Of a DNA stretch of 64,000 nucleotides, positions 43,127 to 51,667 are shown piece after piece; positions within the stretch are counted from its first letter, which is position 1; every line of letters starts with the position of its first letter. The notes beneath the pieces are model-generated. The model saw nothing but the letters and a program-made list of their open reading frames with translations, was not told the origin of the DNA and searched no databases. This DNA is from Pontibacter sp. HSC-36F09. Its GTDB lineage: Bacteria > Bacteroidota > Bacteroidia > Cytophagales > Hymenobacteraceae. Location: positions 1 through 64,000 of the forward strand of contig NZ_JALKAA010000008.1 of the NCBI RefSeq assembly GCF_024171605.1. Reading direction: 5' to 3'. The translations under genes were made by a program, and so were the position numbers.

Positions 43127-43813
43127 ATGCGCAAACGAGAACGCTACAAGCTGCTGATCGAGCACTTTACCCAGAACTTCCCGGATCCGGAAACCGAGCT
43201 GGCCTATACCAATCCCTATGAACTGATACTGGCTGTGGTGCTCAGCGCCCAGTGTACCGATAAACGCGTGAACATGGTAACGCCTGCCCTGTTCGAAGCA
43301 TTCCCGACGCCAGAGCATCTGGCTGCGGCCACTCCGGAAGATATCTTTCCAATTATTAGAAGCATTTCCTACCCTAACAATAAGGCCAAGCACCTGGCGG
43401 GTTTGGGAAGAATGCTCGTGGAGCAGTTTAACGCGGAGGTACCTAGCACGGTCGAAGAACTGGTGAAGCTGCCGGGTGTGGGTCGCAAGACGGCCAACGT
43501 GATCGTGTCAGTGATCTGGAACCAACCGGCTATGGCTGTGGACACGCATGTGTTTCGGGTGAGCAAGCGACTGGGCCTGGTTTCGAAAACAGCTAAAACC
43601 CCGCTGGAAGTTGAAAAAGAGTTGGTGGCCAACCTCCCGCAGGAGCTGATCGCCAAGGCGCATCATTGGCTCATATTGCATGGCCGCTACATCTGCCTGG
43701 CGCGACGGCCGAAATGTGAGGAATGCCCGCTCACGCATTTCTGTGCTTTTTTTCAGAAGTACTACCCCAATATACCCGACGACCCTGAGAACAAAGTAGG
43801 AGGTATAGCCTGA
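43127..43813 (+). CDS. nth: endonuclease III
   Basis: Base-excision-repair DNA glycosylase/AP lyase for oxidised pyrimidines. 228 residues. Helix-hairpin-helix LPGVGRKTANVIVSV (about 114-128) with the catalytic lysine, catalytic aspartate in MAVDTHVFRVSKRLG (about 139), and [4Fe-4S] cysteines in CLARRPKCEECPLTHFC (C-x6-C-x2-C-x5-C). The ATG at 43127 directly follows the T tract of a strong terminator; the N-terminus MRKRERYKLLIEHFTQ fits the family, so the start is probably right. The octamer provides codons GIA before the stop. Confidence 0.95.
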   Translation: MRKRERYKLLIEHFTQNFPDPETELAYTNPYELILAVVLSAQCTDKRVNMVTPALFEAFPTPEHLAAATPEDIFPIIRSISYPNNKAKHLAGLGRMLVEQFNAEVPSTVEELVKLPGVGRKTANVIVSVIWNQPAMAVDTHVFRVSKRLGLVSKTAKTPLEVEKELVANLPQELIAKAHHWLILHGRYICLARRPKCEECPLTHFCAFFQKYYPNIPDDPENKVGGIA

Positions 43814-43818
43814 TAAAA

Positions 43819-43857
43819 AAAGCGGGGGCAGACACTAAATGGTCTGCCCCCGCTTTC
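43819..43857 (+). terminator. bidirectional terminator between nth and the exported protein gene
   Basis: AAAGCGGGGGCAGAC (43819-43833) pairs with GTCTGCCCCCGCTTT (43842-43856): 15 perfect pairs, A tract on the left and T tract on the right. Confidence 0.9.
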
Positions 43858-43879
43858 ACTATGGGAATCTTATCAGGGA

Positions 43880-44386
43880 TTACATTCCCTGCTGTTGCTT
43901 CTTGTACTCACCTCTTTTTTTGTGCTCGCCTGACTTGTGGCCTCTCTTACCATCAGCACGCTTCTGCTTCATTTCCGCGCGATCGGTTTCGTACTTGGCA
44001 TACTGCTCTGCTGACAAGATGCTCTTAAGCTCGGCCTGCCACTTTTCGTGACTTACTTTTCTGGCTTCCTGCATCTGTGCTCGCTGCTCAGGCGTTTTTT
44101 CCGTAGTCGCTTTGTGACTCTCTTGCATGGCTTTCATCTCCTGCGCATGCCGCATATTCAGTTTCTGGAGTTGGTTTTTCTGCGATGCACTCAATTCCAG
44201 CTTCTGCGCCATCATATCGGTTTTCATCTGAGCCATTTCCTCAGGGCTTTTTTGGGCTCTGTCTTTCATGGCTCCACGCATTTCGCTGCGCGGCTTTTGG
44301 TCTTGTGGCTTAGTTGTGGTCTGGGCGTAAGCGCTGCTGCCAGCAACTAACATTCCGAGCGAAAGGGCTGCTATTATCTTCTTCAT
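43880..44386 (-). CDS. exported charged helical protein (DUF4890-like)
   Basis: 168 residues from the ATG at 44386; a longer frame of 17 codons upstream is poor. Signal peptide MKKIIAALSLGMLVAGSSAYA. The mature part is helical and very charged, with a block like the LTxxQ motifs of Spy/CpxP (MAQKLELSASQKNQLQKLNM), a second helix (EARKVSHEKWQAELKSILSA) and a basic tail. It resembles the DUF4890 group of Bacteroidota. A periplasmic chaperone-like role is suggested by the motif but not shown. Confidence 0.75.
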   Translation of the reverse strand: MKKIIAALSLGMLVAGSSAYAQTTTKPQDQKPRSEMRGAMKDRAQKSPEEMAQMKTDMMAQKLELSASQKNQLQKLNMRHAQEMKAMQESHKATTEKTPEQRAQMQEARKVSHEKWQAELKSILSAEQYAKYETDRAEMKQKRADGKRGHKSGEHKKRGEYKKQQQGM

Positions 44387-44455
44387 GTTTCTTTCTCTTT
44401 TAAATTTCTGGTTGGTTCGATTAGTAGCAAAGTTCAAATTTGCACATGTGCTCTG

Positions 44456-44598
44456 CTATACCTGCCTAAACAAAGGCTGTGCCAAAAACTCAATCGCAAC
44501 TTGCACAGCTTCGTAAGCAACTGTTTTGCAAGAGCATGAGTCAAAACAGAGCAGGGGGCAATTTGAAAGCATGCTATACCTGAGCCGTCACTATACCT
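44456..44598 (+). repeat. three same-orientation octamers in the divergent intergenic region
   Basis: CTATACCT at 44456, 44574 and 44591. The last two are 17 bp apart. They lie between two divergent genes for exported proteins (44386 and 44678) with no other feature nearby. Confidence 0.75.
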
Positions 44599-44677
44599 TT
44601 CGGGATCTGAAAATAATGGCACTGAAATAAATTCATATCGATATATTTAACTATTAATCACTATACCCTTTAAGCTT

Positions 44678-45211
44678 ATGCAAACTTCTACATCCATCAA
44701 ACTATTTGTATCCTTCCTACTGCTCTTTGTTAGCTTTTCGGCAGTACAAGCCCAGACGCAGTTCACTGAGCGTAAAGGCGGACATTCCTATTCCATGGAA
44801 ATACCAAGTTACATGGTGAAAACCTACGAGCTGAATGATGTGGCTAGTCTGCAGTACTTCAACAAAAACAAAGACGCTTACGCCATCGTGATAGAGGACT
44901 CTAAAGATGAGCTGGAGACCAAGGGGATGATGTTTGAGAATGCGACAGATTTTCTGGACAGCTTTACCGCTGACTACAAGAAGGAGGAGAAGAGACGCAA
45001 GCTGAGCAAGACAAAGGCCTTCGAATCAAATGGAAACAAAATTGCACAGAATGAATTGAAGTGGACGGATGAAGATGGCGACTTCTTTATGCTGATCACA
45101 GCTGTAGAGACGAAAACACACTTCTATAAAGTAATCTGCTGGACGCTGGCCGCAAATGCCCCACAATTAAAAGAAGACTTCAAACACTTGTCGGAGAGCA
45201 TCAAGGACTAG
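44678..45211 (+). CDS. exported protein of unknown function
   Basis: 177 residues, signal peptide ending VQAQ at about residue 26. The rest alternates strands and helices (YSMEIPSYMVKTYELNDVAS, FESNGNKIAQNELKW, ITAVETKTHFYKVICWTLA) and looks like a single small periplasmic domain. I recognise no family. It is convergent with the GT4 gene, with only 3 bp between the two stops. Confidence 0.7.
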   Translation: MQTSTSIKLFVSFLLLFVSFSAVQAQTQFTERKGGHSYSMEIPSYMVKTYELNDVASLQYFNKNKDAYAIVIEDSKDELETKGMMFENATDFLDSFTADYKKEEKRRKLSKTKAFESNGNKIAQNELKWTDEDGDFFMLITAVETKTHFYKVICWTLAANAPQLKEDFKHLSESIKD

Positions 45212-45214
45212 ATC

Positions 45215-46417
45215 CTATACCTTGCCTGCTACCTGCAACAGGATTTGCTCTACCTGAGCGGCAAGTTGCTGGCGGTCGAATAGTTGTCGAGCGATGGCGT
45301 GTCCGTTTTGTCCGGCCAGCCGTCGCTTCTCATCGTCCGATAGGATTTCTCTTATTTTCTGGGCCAGTTGATGTGGCTGACCTGCCGGGCAATACCAACC
45401 GCAGTTGTGCTGCTCCACAAATGTTTTCGTCCAACCAGGATTCGTTACCAGCACGGGCACGCCGCATGCCAGGCTATCGTAAAGCTTGGCCGGCGAATTA
45501 GAGGCCAGCACAGGTAGATCGTTGAAAGTAATAAGCGACAGGTCTGCCAGCTTGAACAGTGTGAACACATCGGGCCGTGGCTGTGGGGGAAGCAGCACCA
45601 GGTTAGAAAGTCGTAGCGATAGCCTCCGGAGTTCGTCATCATAAAAACCTCCGCCTGCCAGCACGAACACAATGTCCTGCTGATCGGCCATCGCCTCAGC
45701 TGCCTGCATGATGGTAGGGATATCGTTGGCCCGGCCAAAGGTACCGGCATAGAGCACCACTTGCTTGTTTTGTAATAGGTATCGCCTGCGCAGTGCTGCT
45801 ACCTTCTCAGGAGTCACGGCATCAGCCATTTCGAGGTCAGTGCCATTCAGAATAGTGGTCACCTTGTCGCGCGCTATACCTTGGCTGACTACGTAGTCTT
45901 CCATGTCCGGGGAAAGCGTGATGATGTGGTTGGCACTCTGATAAAGACTTTTCTCCAATCTGAACAGGCGGCGCTTCAGCCACTCCCGCTTTACCGCACC
46001 CATCTCAATGGGGAAGCTGGGCCACAGGTCCTGTACCTCAAATACCCACGGAATACCACGCATCTTCGCGACACGGGCCGCCATCCATGGCGTTGTGAGC
46101 GGTGTAGACACGCCCCAAACCACATCAGGCTTAGGTATAGAAAGGCCTTTGGCAAGACTGTAGGCAGCAAAGCCGCCGTAAGAAACCAATCGTCTGCGCA
46201 CGCCCATCTTGTTACTATAAGGCACCTCCTGCTCATATAGATCTACTCCCTCCGGCACCCACTTATACCTGTCCGTAATGCGAAGCTGCTTCCAGGCGCT
46301 ACTCGAGATCAGGCTCACCTTATGCCGCTTGGCAAGATACTCCAGAAAGGTATAATGCCGGCAAGTTGAAGGGCAGTCCGGGTTGTGATGGTGCTGGTTG
46401 AAAATAGCTATGTGCAT
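45215..46417 (-). CDS. GT4 family glycosyltransferase (WbuB-like)
   Basis: A 400-residue GT-B transferase of the type that builds surface polysaccharide or O-antigen. N-terminal HHHNPDCPSTCRHYTFLEYL and DVVWGVSTPLTTPW, central DLWPSFPIEMGAVK; C-terminal EX7E region LLITFNDLPVLASNSPAKLYD and CGVPVLVTNPGW. The motif order matches WbuB and related N-acetylfucosamine transferases, but the donor cannot be named. The last codons AAG GTA TAG lie in a dispersed octamer, which provides the stop. Upstream, gldB ends 30 bp away. Confidence 0.88.
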   Translation of the reverse strand: MHIAIFNQHHHNPDCPSTCRHYTFLEYLAKRHKVSLISSSAWKQLRITDRYKWVPEGVDLYEQEVPYSNKMGVRRRLVSYGGFAAYSLAKGLSIPKPDVVWGVSTPLTTPWMAARVAKMRGIPWVFEVQDLWPSFPIEMGAVKREWLKRRLFRLEKSLYQSANHIITLSPDMEDYVVSQGIARDKVTTILNGTDLEMADAVTPEKVAALRRRYLLQNKQVVLYAGTFGRANDIPTIMQAAEAMADQQDIVFVLAGGGFYDDELRRLSLRLSNLVLLPPQPRPDVFTLFKLADLSLITFNDLPVLASNSPAKLYDSLACGVPVLVTNPGWTKTFVEQHNCGWYCPAGQPHQLAQKIREILSDDEKRRLAGQNGHAIARQLFDRQQLAAQVEQILLQVAGKV

Positions 46418-46446
46418 GCGCGCAGGTATAGAGGCGAAGTATGGTA

Positions 46447-47442
46447 CTACCGCTTCTCAGGCTTGTATTTGGATTCGTTGAATATTTTCTGGTGATCTTC
46501 GTCAGCCATTAGTTCCTGCAGCGTTACTTTTGGGTTACGCTCCATATACTTGCGCACGATTTGCCAGCCTACCCAGGTGCCGAGGCGGCCAGGAGATGTG
46601 GCATCGATCTCGGGCGTATTAGGGCGTTCGCCAATATACTTGTTCACTACGAACGGGCTCTTCTCATAAAGCAGTTTTTGCTCAATAAAGTGTGCCCAGA
46701 TACGGCCTTCGTTATGACGCACGTCGGCCAGTTGCTGACCGCTATACCCAATGATAGTGGAGTCTGGCGCGCAAGGCATAATAGATTTCACAAAATAGTA
46801 GGCCTTGCCCGTATTCACCATCTCGGCAAGCAGACTACGCTCCAGGAAGTTCGTTTTGTTGTATCGGTTAGACAGCAGCAGCATAGCAGCTGGCACCATG
46901 TTCGCGCGTTCGTATCGCTTCAAAATATAGTCGTAGGTATCCGGGCGGTAACTGGCATTTTCGCCGATAAAGAAGTCTATGCCAAACACCAGCAAGCTGT
47001 CCGACACCAGCAGGTCCTGGTTCAGACCGGACACAAAAGTTTTCACTTGCGGCTCCTTGAACTCAGGATAGTAATATTTGATATGCTTGAAAGCGGTTTC
47101 CAGCTGTTGCTTTTCAGTAGCCATGTCACCGAAGGTAGTGTCCGCCTCCTGGGCCAGCTTTTGAAGCTCAGGGTTCGAAGCCAGGTTATAAAGCACATTG
47201 ACGATGGCTGAGTCAGAAGGGTAATTCTTCCGCTGCAGGAACCGCTCCGTAAAAACAGGGTTGCTTTCCAGAAGAGAGGCGATATCCTGCCTGGAGTCCG
47301 CCGCAAAAAAAGGCTTCTCGAATCGCTCTATCTCTACCTTTACCGGTATGCGTTCTATTTCTTCAGGTATGTCGCAGCCGGTCTTCTTCTTGCAGCTAAA
47401 AAGCAATAGGATGGTTGCTAGTAATAATAATCTGTGATACAT
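46447..47442 (-). CDS. gldB: gliding motility lipoprotein GldB
   Basis: A 331-residue lipoprotein required for gliding motility in Flavobacterium. The signal peptide ends in a lipobox with LLLFSCKKK (cysteine at about residue 17). Family blocks: IERIPVKVEIERFEKPFF, NVLYNLASNPELQKLAQEAD, FGIDFFIGENASYRPD and the C-terminal GRLGTWVGWQIVRKYMERNP. The presence of gldB, gldD and gldE indicates a gliding Bacteroidota with type IX secretion; the secretion genes themselves are not in the window. Confidence 0.92.
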   Translation of the reverse strand: MYHRLLLLATILLLFSCKKKTGCDIPEEIERIPVKVEIERFEKPFFAADSRQDIASLLESNPVFTERFLQRKNYPSDSAIVNVLYNLASNPELQKLAQEADTTFGDMATEKQQLETAFKHIKYYYPEFKEPQVKTFVSGLNQDLLVSDSLLVFGIDFFIGENASYRPDTYDYILKRYERANMVPAAMLLLSNRYNKTNFLERSLLAEMVNTGKAYYFVKSIMPCAPDSTIIGYSGQQLADVRHNEGRIWAHFIEQKLLYEKSPFVVNKYIGERPNTPEIDATSPGRLGTWVGWQIVRKYMERNPKVTLQELMADEDHQKIFNESKYKPEKR

Positions 47443-47458
47443 TGCCGAATATTTAATA

Positions 47459-47466
47459 CAAAAATA
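47459..47466 (-). promoter_or_regulatory. -7 promoter box of gldB
   Basis: TATTTTTG on the minus strand (47466-47459) is a perfect TAnnTTTG match, 17 bp before the gldB ATG at 47442. The implied leader is very short, about 10 bases. No TTG is seen 19-21 bp upstream. Confidence 0.5.
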
Positions 47467-47509
47467 GAGGGTTATCCCGTATTAGAAGAAATAAACGCGA
47501 CAAATTAAC

Positions 47510-48187
47510 ATGCAATTCAAAAAACTAGCATTCCTGCTGCTCTTTTTGGGCTTCTCATCCACTGCCATGGCCCAAATGGAAATCGGCATCCAGTTCTCCC
47601 CTACTATTGCCGGCACACGTTTTATAGCTGAAGACAGACATGGCTTCGAAAAAAGCAGCAATACATTGCGTGTAGGTGTAGGCGTAATTGGCGATTATTT
47701 TTTCTCCAACAACTATGCTTTCAGCTCTGGACTAATGTACCGCAGCAAGGGCTCTAAAATTAAGTACAACTTTACGTCAGAAAGCCCCGATGGCACGCCA
47801 ACGACTATTCAGGCAGAAGACGACCTGACGGTGCAGTATCTGGAAATCCCGGTGACGTTAAAGCTTTTCACCAACGAAGTAGCTCCTGATGTAGTGCTAT
47901 ATTTCCAAGTAGGCGGATCGCTGGGCACGAAGGTATCAGGGCAGGTGAACAATCAGAAAGTGATCAATGGCGAAAAGACGGCAAAGCGTTTCAATGTTTT
48001 TGAGACCAGCGCCATACTGGGTACGGGTGCCGAAATGCAGCTTGGGCAAAGCACTAAGCTGTTTGGTGGAGTCACTTACCTGCGCGGCTTGAGCAACATC
48101 GATAATTTCTACAGTGACCGCCTGGGCGACAAGAATATCGCGCTTAAAAACAACGGTGTGTCTATTGATGTGGGTATCAAATTCTAA
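47510..48187 (+). CDS. PorT-type outer-membrane beta-barrel protein
   Basis: 225 residues, signal peptide MQFKKLAFLLLFLGFSSTAM followed by AQ. Barrel strands include IGIQFSPTIAGTRFI, YAFSSGLMYRSKGSK, TVQYLEIPVTLKLFT and FGGVTYLRGLSNI, ending GVSIDVGIKF, the usual terminal aromatic. The family is the same as the three barrels at 24-26.5 kb, but it is separate in location and more distant. It is divergent from gldB (67 bp apart); role unknown. Confidence 0.82.
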   Translation: MQFKKLAFLLLFLGFSSTAMAQMEIGIQFSPTIAGTRFIAEDRHGFEKSSNTLRVGVGVIGDYFFSNNYAFSSGLMYRSKGSKIKYNFTSESPDGTPTTIQAEDDLTVQYLEIPVTLKLFTNEVAPDVVLYFQVGGSLGTKVSGQVNNQKVINGEKTAKRFNVFETSAILGTGAEMQLGQSTKLFGGVTYLRGLSNIDNFYSDRLGDKNIALKNNGVSIDVGIKF

Positions 48188-48200
48188 GGTATAGGTATAG
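48187..48200 (+). repeat. two overlapping octamers just after a stop codon
   Basis: AGGTATAGGTATAG contains two copies of AGGTATAG offset by six bases (48187 and 48193), directly behind the TAA stop of the barrel gene. Confidence 0.8.
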
Positions 48201-48215
48201 TATCAGGCCTAAAGC

Positions 48216-48251
48216 AAAAAAGCCGCTCTGACTAGACAGAGCGGCTTTTTT
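48216..48251 (+). terminator. bidirectional terminator between barrel gene and rng
   Basis: AAAAAAGCCGCTCTG (48216-48230) pairs with CAGAGCGGCTTTTTT (48237-48251), six-base loop. It serves both convergent genes. Confidence 0.95.
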
Positions 48252-48258
48252 GTTGCCT

Positions 48259-49866
48259 TTAAATCTGATTAAAATTTTCTTGATCCTGCACCCCGTTCAC
48301 CTCCGTCAGGGCGGTGCGCAGCTCTATTTCTTCGCCTTTGTCGTCCATTACCTTAAAGTCAGTAATCCCGAGCGAAGTGTCTTTTACAAATTTCACCCAC
48401 TTGAAGTAGTGGAAGAACCACTTCATCTGCTTGGAGATGACACCCGATGTATAATAGGCATACAGGAAAGGGTGTACATACAATGTCAGACTTCTGTGAT
48501 TATGTCGCGTAAGCAGGTCATCTACCGCCACGTCAATTTCATCCGTAATCAGAATGCTGGCAGTTATTTTGCCGGTGCCGTTGCAAGTGGGGCATACCTC
48601 ACCGGTCACGATATTCTGCTCTGGCCTTACACGCTGACGCGTGATCTGCATCAGGCCGAACTTCGAGATAGGCAGAACTGTCGACTTGGAGCGGTCCCGC
48701 TTCAGTTCCTCTTTCACTACCTCGTATACTTTCTGGCGGTTTTCCGGAGACTTCATATCGATGAAGTCAATTACAATGATACCACCTATATCCCGGAGTC
48801 GCAGCTGACGGGCCACTTCTTTGGCAGCCATCATGTTCACGTTCAGCGCGGTAGCCTCCTGATCGGTTTCGGTATTAGATTTGTTCCCACTGTTTACATC
48901 GACTACGTGCAGGGCCTCGGTGTGCTCTATTACCAGGTATCCGCCGCCTGGTATAGTCACTGTTTTCCCGAAAGCAGCCTTTAGTTGCCGCTCGATGTTA
49001 AAGTGTTCGAAGGTTTTTGTCTTACCGGTATAGTGCTTCAGAATTTTTACTTTGTCTGGCGCAATGCTACCGATGTATGCTTTGATCTCGTCATAGAGTG
49101 ACTCGTCGTCCACTACTATGTTGTCAAAGCTTTCGTTCATTAAGTCTCTCAGAATGGACGAAGAACGACCCAGTTCACCAATGATCTTGTCATTGGGTTT
49201 GGCTATCTTCAGCGATTTAAAGCCTTCTTCCCAGCTTTCCACCATGTTGCGCAGGTCTCTGTCGAGTTCTGCCACCTCACGGCCCTCTGCCACTGTCCGG
49301 ATGATCACACCAAAGTTCTCAGGCTTGATCGAAGTGATCAGGCGCTTGAGCCGCGTGCGTTCTTCTTTGCTAACGATCTTCTTGGATACGCTTACCGTGT
49401 TGGAAAACGGCACGAGCACCAGGTATCGACCGGCGAGCGAGAGCTCGCAAGATAGACGCGGTCCTTTGGTGGAAATCGGCTCTTTGACAATCTGCACCAA
49501 GAGTTGCTGTCCCTTTTTCAGAACATCAGCGATCTTGCCGAGCTTGTCAATTTCTGGCTCGAATTTAGTCTGGTTAAGCTTTGCAGAAGCGTTCTTCTGT
49601 GTCTGTGCCGCCTTCACATACTTGTTCAGCGTTTTAACATTGGCTCCCAGATCATGGTAATGCAAAAATGCATCCTTGTGGTAGCCAATGTCAATAAAAG
49701 CGGCGTTTAGGCCTGGCATTACCTTTTTTACAGTTCCTAGAAAGATGTCGCCTACAATGTAGTTTGTATCCTTCTTTTCGTGGTGAAACTCTACAAGTCT
49801 CTTGTCCTGTAAAAGGGCGATGCGCTCTCCATCCTGAGTAGAATTGATTATAAGCTCGTTACTCAA
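48259..49866 (-). CDS. rng: ribonuclease G (Rne/Rng family)
   Basis: Single-strand endoribonuclease of rRNA maturation and mRNA decay, 535 residues. S1 domain in about residues 35-130 (IVGDIFLGTVKKVMPGLNAA, YHKDAFLHYHDLG); catalytic aspartates in LHVVDVNSGNKS (about 315) and GGIIVIDFIDM (about 355); the zinc-link CPTCNGTGK (about 425) is the CPxCxGxG motif. It is short like RNase G, without the degradosome tail of RNase E. The COX24-like ribosomal gene lies upstream (80 bp) with its own terminator. Confidence 0.93.
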   Translation of the reverse strand: MSNELIINSTQDGERIALLQDKRLVEFHHEKKDTNYIVGDIFLGTVKKVMPGLNAAFIDIGYHKDAFLHYHDLGANVKTLNKYVKAAQTQKNASAKLNQTKFEPEIDKLGKIADVLKKGQQLLVQIVKEPISTKGPRLSCELSLAGRYLVLVPFSNTVSVSKKIVSKEERTRLKRLITSIKPENFGVIIRTVAEGREVAELDRDLRNMVESWEEGFKSLKIAKPNDKIIGELGRSSSILRDLMNESFDNIVVDDESLYDEIKAYIGSIAPDKVKILKHYTGKTKTFEHFNIERQLKAAFGKTVTIPGGGYLVIEHTEALHVVDVNSGNKSNTETDQEATALNVNMMAAKEVARQLRLRDIGGIIVIDFIDMKSPENRQKVYEVVKEELKRDRSKSTVLPISKFGLMQITRQRVRPEQNIVTGEVCPTCNGTGKITASILITDEIDVAVDDLLTRHNHRSLTLYVHPFLYAYYTSGVISKQMKWFFHYFKWVKFVKDTSLGITDFKVMDDKGEEIELRTALTEVNGVQDQENFNQI

Positions 49867-49901
49867 TTTCTCTCAAAGATTAGTTGGATGTATAGACCAA
49901 A

Positions 49902-49928
49902 GCCCACAATTGCAGAAGCAATGTGGGC
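49902..49928 (-). terminator. hairpin terminator between the COX24-like gene and rng
   Basis: GCCCAC-A-ATTGC pairs with GCAATGTGGGC (one bulge) around a four-base loop. On the minus strand it is followed by CTTTGGTCT. The poor T run makes partial read-through into rng plausible. Confidence 0.55.
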
Positions 49929-49948
49929 CTCAATAAACGCAGAAGAAA

Positions 49949-50038
49949 TTACTTCTTCTTATGTCTGTTTTTTCTTAGACGCTTCTTTCTCTTGTGAGTA
50001 GCAATCTTATGTCTTTTTCTTTTCTTTCCGCAAGGCAT
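49949..50038 (-). CDS. 29-residue COX24/AURKAIP1-domain protein, probable small ribosomal protein
   Basis: MPCGKKRKRHKIATHKRKKR then LRKNRHKKK: only 29 residues, more than half of them Lys or Arg. The MPCGKKRKRHK...THKRKKRxRKNRHKKK pattern is the COX24 (AURKAIP1, mS38) motif; annotation pipelines name such peptides in Bacteroidota, and a place on the small ribosomal subunit is the likely role by analogy to mitochondria. It lies between the TPR gene and rng. Confidence 0.85.
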   Translation of the reverse strand: MPCGKKRKRHKIATHKRKKRLRKNRHKKK

Positions 50039-50074
50039 AGTCTTGAAATTTTTATTAAGTGGTTAGTTCTTTTA

Positions 50075-50935
50075 TTACATTTTTGCGAGATACTCGTCAA
50101 CAGAGGCTGTCAGGGCAGGGTCGCTGCTCATGGTCTTCACCTTGTTGAAAGTTCTAATTGCTTCTTCTTTCTTACCGGTTTCAGCCAGTGACACAGCCAG
50201 GTAGAAAGTGCCTTCTACGTGCTCAGGATTAACTGTTACCAGTTCCTGGAAACGCTCAGCGGCTTTATCCCACTGTCCGGACTGTACTGACAGGATGCCC
50301 AGGTTGAACAGCGCCTTCTGGTTTTTCGGGTCTGTCGAAATCACTTCACGCAGCAGCGTTATACCCTGCATAGGGTTTTCGCTGGCGATGTAAGTCATGG
50401 CTACGTTCGTTTTCGCATCCAGGTCCGAAGGATTGTTCTTGAGCACCTGCTCGTACATTTTACGAGCCTTGCCGCCCATTTCGCTGGCGCGCTGCTGTGT
50501 TGCTGCATACGTGAAGGCTTCGAAGTACTGGTCACCGGCTTTGCGATAGCTCTTCTCACCCGGACGGGCATCAGCAGCTAACTCGTAGTAGTAACCTGCA
50601 CTGTCAAACTTACTTGCTGAGGCATATGCTGCTGCCAGTTCGCCGGCCAATAGGCCACGCGCCTTAGTATCAGTTGCTTTGTTGTAGCGGGCACGCACGG
50701 TGGCGAGTTCCATCAGTTGCTCTGGCGTCGCCATTGAGTGTACTCCGTCAGCCGCAGCGGCTGGTGTAGCACCATGGTCATGGCCATCGTCTTCAGAGTG
50801 ACCTTCAGGCAAAGCAGAGGTTTGTTCAGCAGCCACTGTGCTATCATCCTTTGTTACAACCACCTTAGGAAGAAAAAACATAGCCGCGGCCAATGCGATA
50901 GCTGCAACTAGTATCAGTATTTGAGCGCGTGACAT
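50075..50935 (-). CDS. membrane-anchored tetratricopeptide-repeat protein
   Basis: 286 residues with one N-terminal membrane segment (about 5-25), a His/Asp-rich linker (EGHSEDDGHDHGATPA) that could bind metal, and at least four TPR units from about 95 (KFDSAGYYYELAADARPG) to the C-terminus (ALFNLGILSVQSGQWDKAAE, EGTFYLAVSLAETGKKEEAI). TPR proteins mediate protein-protein contacts; the partner is unknown. It lies between HU and the COX24-like gene on the minus strand, as in many Bacteroidota. Confidence 0.82.
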   Translation of the reverse strand: MSRAQILILVAAIALAAAMFFLPKVVVTKDDSTVAAEQTSALPEGHSEDDGHDHGATPAAAADGVHSMATPEQLMELATVRARYNKATDTKARGLLAGELAAAYASASKFDSAGYYYELAADARPGEKSYRKAGDQYFEAFTYAATQQRASEMGGKARKMYEQVLKNNPSDLDAKTNVAMTYIASENPMQGITLLREVISTDPKNQKALFNLGILSVQSGQWDKAAERFQELVTVNPEHVEGTFYLAVSLAETGKKEEAIRTFNKVKTMSSDPALTASVDEYLAKM

Positions 50936-51007
50936 GAGTTTCTGTTTTCTTTAAGTGACTGTATTTTAAATGATAAACTTTAAGCAACCGGCAAATATAC
51001 GAAAGAA

Positions 51008-51313
51008 TTAAGAATGAGCCAGTTCTTTGATCTTTTTGCTGTTCTTAATCTTAGCAATAAAGGTCTTGGATGGCTTGAAGCTTGGAATAAAGTGCTCATC
51101 AATAATGATGGAAGTGTTCTTCGAAATGTTACGAGCCACTTTCTTTGCGCGCTTCTTGTTTACAAAGCTTCCAAAACCTCTCACGTAGATGTTGTTGCCG
51201 TCAGCCATTGAGTCTTTCACTACTTTGAAAAACGCTTCGATGGTAGATTGCACATCAGCCTTATCAATCCCTGTTTTATCAGCAATTTCTGATATTACTT
51301 CTGCTTTAGTCAC
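51008..51313 (-). CDS. HU family DNA-binding protein
   Basis: 101 residues of the HU/IHF fold: MTKAEVISEIADKTGIDKAD at the N-terminus, dimer core IEAFFKVVKDSMADGNNIYV, then RGFGSFVNKKRAKKVARNIS at the arm, ending PSKTFIAKIKNSKKIKELAH. It binds and bends DNA as a dimer. Its sequence is closer to the Bacteroidota HU group than to IHF. It is divergent from mutY with about 350 bp between the starts. Confidence 0.93.
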   Translation of the reverse strand: MTKAEVISEIADKTGIDKADVQSTIEAFFKVVKDSMADGNNIYVRGFGSFVNKKRAKKVARNISKNTSIIIDEHFIPSFKPSKTFIAKIKNSKKIKELAHS

Positions 51314-51620
51314 TTTCTTAGATTTTTATAAATTAGAAATAAGTTAACTTTCTATTTTTCAGGAGGAACCACAGCGCTGTCGTTCTCCATTTTTCGGGGC
51401 ACAAAGGTATACCTACTTTTCGACAAGTAAAAGCTTTAGCATTAAATTATTACAGATTGTGCCCTGCTTAAACCGATCGGCCTCAGCCCCTTTTCGCCGG
51501 TCACACTGCTACAATACCCGTGCCAGCTTGCCAACACCCTAACGCGGGCTATGTGCTTATATTTTAGGCAGATACCATTATCTTACAAATTCACCGCAAC
51601 TCCTTTCCAGAACAAAGCTT

Positions 51621-51628
51621 TACCTTTG
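51621..51628 (+). promoter_or_regulatory. -7 promoter box of mutY
   Basis: TACCTTTG followed by TATG is a perfect TAnnTTTG match 39 bp before the ATG at 51668. It lies inside the longer open frame and so decides the start. Confidence 0.55.
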
Positions 51629-51667
51629 TATGTTTCCATCTCCTACATCAACCCACCTAAGTCAGTT

